Positions 32,605 to 35,004 of a stretch of 35,004 bases of DNA are shown one piece after another. The notes under the pieces are model-generated. The model was not told the DNA's origin. It saw only the letters and a list, made by a program, of their open reading frames with translations, and searched no databases. The position numbers were made by a program, and so were the translations under genes. Source of the DNA: Acidimicrobiia bacterium (GTDB lineage Bacteria > Actinomycetota > Acidimicrobiia > Spongiisociales > Spongiisociaceae); NCBI GenBank assembly GCA_011523635.1, contig WTGI01000065.1, positions 1 through 35,004 on the forward strand, written 5' to 3'. How positions within the stretch are numbered: position 1 is the first letter of the stretch; the number at the start of each line of letters is the position of its first letter.

Positions 32605-32700
32605 GGTCTATTCTGAGAATAATGAAAGAATGACAAAATTTTCTGCTATAGAGCAGTCAATAGAATAGAAGTATTGATATATAGTACATATGTTGGACGG
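32605..32700. other. AT-rich island upstream of a small membrane coil gene
   Basis: This roughly 95-bp patch is far richer in A+T than the surrounding high-GC sequence (for example GAATAATGAAAGAATGACAA and TATTGATATATAGTACATAT). It contains small inverted repeats (TATTC/GAATA; CTGCT/AGCAG). It lies 80-170 nt before the gene at 32777. TATAGAAT at 32747-32754 is a possible -10 nearer the gene. Confidence 0.5.
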
Positions 32701-32776
32701 TCACAGTCTAGGACAGGATACGCCGCAGTCCGTCGGTGCCCGAGCCTATAGAATCTCTTAGCGAAGGAGAGAACAG

Positions 32777-33217
32777 GTGAACCCACAGTTCGTTGATTGG
32801 GGAACACTCCTCGCGCTACTGGGACTGCTGGTCAGCGTCGTGGTCTCGGCGGTGGGGCTGGCGGTGGGGCTCCTCTGGCGTGCGATAGCCACGCAGATGA
32901 AGATGCTGAACGAGCGCTTCGACAAGCAGGACGGGCGCTTCGACAAGCAGGACGGGCGCTTCGACAAGCAGGACAACGACATGGCTGAGTTGAGGTCGGA
33001 TGTGGGGGTGTTGAAGACGGACATGGCGGTGGTGAAGAACGATCTCGGCCATGTGAAGGAAGATCTCGGTCATCTGAGGAACGATTTCCGCCGTCTCGAG
33101 TCTCGCTGCGATCTGATGGACACGAACATCGTCCAGGTCATGCGCGACGTCGGCAGGCTGGAGGGCGGGCAGGGGAGTGCCTCCCCGAAGGAGAAGGTCG
33201 GTGCCGGCGGCTCGTAG
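32777..33217 (+). CDS. Single-pass membrane protein with long coiled coil and heptad tandem repeats
   Basis: The 146-aa protein has one membrane helix (about 11-34, LLALLGLLVSVVVSAVGLAV), followed by an almost continuous coiled coil (about 36-130) and a short polar tail. Residues 47-67 are three copies of RFDKQDG/N encoded by perfect 21-bp DNA repeats (32915-32977). The motif KRFD/RFDKQD is shared with the duplicated genes at 15870 and 16270. Start GTG 32777 follows the SD AAGGAGA. It looks like XhlA-type or Bdr-type proteins only in layout. The function is unknown. Confidence 0.8.
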   Translation: MNPQFVDWGTLLALLGLLVSVVVSAVGLAVGLLWRAIATQMKMLNERFDKQDGRFDKQDGRFDKQDNDMAELRSDVGVLKTDMAVVKNDLGHVKEDLGHLRNDFRRLESRCDLMDTNIVQVMRDVGRLEGGQGSASPKEKVGAGGS

Positions 33218-33612
33218 GGCCCAAGGACAGGGTCCGGTTCGCAGCGGTTAACCAGCGCTCAGGCTTGTCCGGTCATAGCTCCGATCGCCTCCCCTAGTCA
33301 GATCGCCTCCCCTAGCTTCCCATGTGTTCGGGGACCATCCGCCGGAGCTGGAGGCGTCCTCCAGGACTCCTAGCTCCAGGTAGGCCGACGGCGGTCTGGG
33401 ACCAGAGTCGTCGCGTTCCGGATACAACCGCCTATCTGGTCGAGATGTAATGGTGAACATGCGACAATGCAATTTTTTCCATCAATTTCAGACGTATCGT
33501 TAACAAAACAACACTATCGTCATAGCAATAGGCACAGGGACCGGTCGATGGGGGCCACACCGCCCGCTTCTCTGGATACCCTTCTTGAACGCCCGAAGTA
33601 AGGAGTGAGCTG
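33218..33612. other. Gene-free stretch with stem-loop, short tandem repeat and AT-rich patch
   Basis: GATCGCCTCCCCTAG occurs twice (33283-33297, 33301-33315). A 7-bp stem-loop CTGGAGG-CGT-CCTCCAG (33348-33364) may end the preceding transcript. An AT-rich patch (about 33465-33530) lies upstream of the next small gene, as at the other loci of this kind. No coding region is seen. Confidence 0.5.
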
Positions 33613-33888
33613 ATGGATGTAGCGCTGGCATGGCTTTTTCTCCTGAGCCTGATCGGGGTGATCTTCGTGATCGTGCTGCCCGACAGGATGACGTTGAAAT
33701 CCTCGGAGAACCGCATCGAAAGTCTGGAGGAGAAGCTGTGGGACTTGCAGGCCGAGCTGCGGTCCATGCGGGTGGATGTGTCGACACTTGAGAGGGGCCA
33801 GGCGAGGTTGGACGACAGGGTTCCCGAGATGAGTTCGGCCCTCCGGAACCTGACGGTCGACCTGGCGTCTGTCAAGAGGTGGTCTTAG
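33613..33888 (+). CDS. Small single-pass membrane coiled-coil protein
   Basis: The product is 91 aa. An N-terminal membrane helix (about 4-23, ALAWLFLLSLIGVIFVIVLP) is followed by a coiled coil (about 30-66, SSENRIESLEEKLWDLQAEL and on) and a shorter helix to the end. A good SD (AAGGAG) lies 7 nt before ATG. It has no sequence motif in common with the KRFD genes beyond topology. The function is unknown. Confidence 0.78.
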   Translation: MDVALAWLFLLSLIGVIFVIVLPDRMTLKSSENRIESLEEKLWDLQAELRSMRVDVSTLERGQARLDDRVPEMSSALRNLTVDLASVKRWS

Positions 33889-34195
33889 CCACACGAACCG
33901 CGCCCGGAGAGCTTCGACCACGCGAGGCTGTCCAGATGGCTACAGGATCCCTGCGAAGCGGAAGGTCGGGTTGACCTCGTCCGTTTCCGATTTTGCGGGC
34001 CGCTACAGCCGGATGGTGCGGGCCGTTCCTGCCGGGCGGCCGCAAGCACTGCCTGAGGTTGGTTCCGCCCCCCACGCCACCCGTAGCACACCTATGTATA
34101 TGTGCACGAAGCGACCGCCTGCGTGCCCGGGTGGCCCTGGACAAGCGACCCGGTGCAGGCAACCCCCGGATCGGTACTCGCCACCGCCCGGCCAC
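33889..34195. other. Gene-free stretch
   Basis: No coding region or repeat that I recognise lies here. Frames on both strands lack starts with an SD and have no family resemblance. Confidence 0.4.
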
Positions 34196-34250
34196 CACCA
34201 CACGCCCCCCACGAACCGGCCAGCCGACGCTCGGGTGCCCTGCCCAGCTC
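34196..34250 (+). repeat. Direct repeat of the deoC upstream region (left copy)
   Basis: The sequence beginning ACCACACGCCCCCCACGAAC matches 34560-34612 at about nine of ten positions with a 2-nt gap. The deoC -10 TACCCT reads TGCCCT here, so this copy should be inactive as a promoter. The two copies bracket the small gene at 34314. Confidence 0.7.
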
Positions 34251-34313
34251 CGTTGTGCTGTTACGGCGCCGGCATCACGACACCTGTAGAATCGAGCAGC
34301 TAAGGGAGGGCGA

Positions 34314-34514
34314 ATGGATGCACAGCTGGGCGATTGGTTGTTCCCCACCCTGAAGGCTCTCGAGGTACTCGTACTCGGCGGGGTGGCAGCGGCGATGTCG
34401 TGGTCACTCAAGCGGAACGACGAGAAGCGAGAGGCCCGCCTGGCGAGCATGGAGCGGGATGCCCGGTTGGCGAGGATCGAGGAGCGCTTGGCCGGGATAG
34501 AGGGCCGCCTGTAA
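34314..34514 (+). CDS. Very small membrane protein with charged helical tail
   Basis: The product is 66 aa. A membrane helix (about 13-31, LKALEVLVLGGVAAAMSWSL) is followed by a highly charged helix (about 33-66) with the pattern RLASMERDARLARIEERLAG, able to form a short coiled coil. A strong SD (AAGGGAGGG) lies just before ATG 34314, and TAGAAT at 34287-34292 is a likely -10. The cassette is bracketed by copies of the deoC upstream region. The function is unknown. Confidence 0.75.
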   Translation: MDAQLGDWLFPTLKALEVLVLGGVAAAMSWSLKRNDEKREARLASMERDARLARIEERLAGIEGRL

Positions 34515-34559
34515 CCCGACCAGGGGCGGCGGTGGGCTACTCCCGGATCCCAAACCTCC

Positions 34560-34612
34560 CACCACACGCCCCACGAACCGGCCATCCGACACTCGGGTAC
34601 CCTTCCCGGCAC
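34560..34612 (+). repeat. Direct repeat and promoter region of deoC (right copy)
   Basis: This is the right-hand copy of the 34196-34250 repeat. It contains TACCCT (34598-34603), which lies 10 nt before ATG 34614 and probably serves deoC as a near-leaderless promoter. No SD is present. Confidence 0.6.
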
Positions 34613-34613
34613 C

Positions 34614-35004
34614 ATGTCAGCTCCGGCCACCACCGCCCCCGCATCCCCGATCCTCGGCCCCTCCGTCTCCCCGCGCACGATCGACTCCTTCCTGCGGGCG
34701 GTCCCCTCCGTGGACGAGGTGGGCGTGGCGGAGCGAGCCGGCGCCCTGTCCACCCGATCGGTGAAGCGGGAGTCCAAGCTGGCGGCCCTCGACCTCGCCA
34801 TCCGGATGTGCGACCTGACCACCCTGGAGGGCCGCGACACCCCCGGCAAGGTCATCCAGCTGGCCTCCAAGACGGTCCGCCCGGATCCCACCGACCCCTC
34901 CATCCCCCCGGTGGCAGCCCTCTGCGTCTATCCCAACATGGTCCCCCACGCCGTCGAAGCCCTCGCCGGAAGCGGCAGCGGCGTGGCCGTGGCCTCAGTG
35001 GCCA
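34614..35004 (+). CDS. deoC: Deoxyribose-phosphate aldolase, N-terminal part (runs off the window)
   Basis: It cleaves 2-deoxyribose 5-phosphate to glyceraldehyde 3-phosphate and acetaldehyde in deoxynucleoside catabolism. The visible 130 residues include SVKRESKLAALDLAIRMCDL, DLTTLEGRDTPGKV, a VRPDPTDPS segment and ALCVYPNMVPHAVEAL, matching the first half of actinobacterial DeoC. The catalytic Schiff-base Lys lies beyond the window. The frame stays open to the last base. Confidence 0.92.
   Translation, partial: MSAPATTAPASPILGPSVSPRTIDSFLRAVPSVDEVGVAERAGALSTRSVKRESKLAALDLAIRMCDLTTLEGRDTPGKVIQLASKTVRPDPTDPSIPPVAALCVYPNMVPHAVEALAGSGSGVAVASVA

Noticed and set aside
32777-33217. Borrelia Bdr or phage XhlA orthologue
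   Set aside because: Only topology and heptad repeats are shared; there is no lysis or phage gene nearby, so a family name is not justified.

Overview
This is a high-GC chromosomal window from a bacterium that reads as an actinobacterium, most likely an uncultivated Acidimicrobiia-type lineage. The inference rests on a Ni-superoxide dismutase with its dedicated protease, an actinobacterial-style acyl-CoA carboxylase epsilon-like gene beside methylmalonyl-CoA epimerase, many TANNNT-N7-RTG leaderless start regions, and a fused KorA/KorB pair. No rRNA or tRNA was recognised, so the taxonomy is not proven.

Layout: 0-2.8 kb carries a class II aldolase fragment with an in-frame TAG, then asd and lysC on the minus strand. 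At 2.9-6.0 kb lie a small membrane protein, a repeat copy, and an operon of a PHP phosphoesterase and murJ. At 6.0-9.0 kb are a carboxylase-epsilon/methylmalonyl-CoA epimerase pair, a 117-bp MITE-like element, a PPi-type phosphofructokinase and a quinone oxidoreductase. At 9.0-9.9 kb is a large repeat block. At 9.9-15.5 kb are divergent tcuB/tcuA and korAB, which fit tricarboxylate and 2-oxoacid metabolism. At 15.7-16.5 kb is a tandem duplication of a small membrane coiled-coil gene. At 16.5-20.3 kb are an amidase, a DUF3048 lipoprotein, sodX and sodN. At 20.3-21.3 kb is a second large repeat block, with a decayed AAA ATPase inside it. At 21.4-25.1 kb is a four-gene ABC export operon. At 25.2-28.0 kb are a PGPGW membrane protein, metG and a membrane protein. 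At 28-31.3 kb are repeats, a DUF6338 gene with a small partner, and a ribbon-helix-helix antitoxin with a gutted PIN toxin. At 31.3-35 kb are rmuC, three more small membrane coiled-coil genes, and the start of deoC.

The core genes are ordinary housekeeping genes. The unusual material lies between them. First, a composite intergenic repeat occurs at least six times, always in the same orientation. It combines GCGAAAA units, a hairpin whose stem sequence changes between copies while pairing is kept, a branched stem, and a conserved 3' tail, and in two places it follows a 95-bp-period array of palindromes. Second, there are six tiny single-pass membrane/coiled-coil proteins. Two are a tandem duplicate with a conserved promoter, and coil length changes in exact heptads. 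These two families are the best candidates for undescribed biology here.

Smaller oddities are a Ni-SOD whose nickel-hook proline is phenylalanine, a MetRS with KASAS in place of KMSKS, an orphan PPIase-like membrane anchor, and several gene relics.
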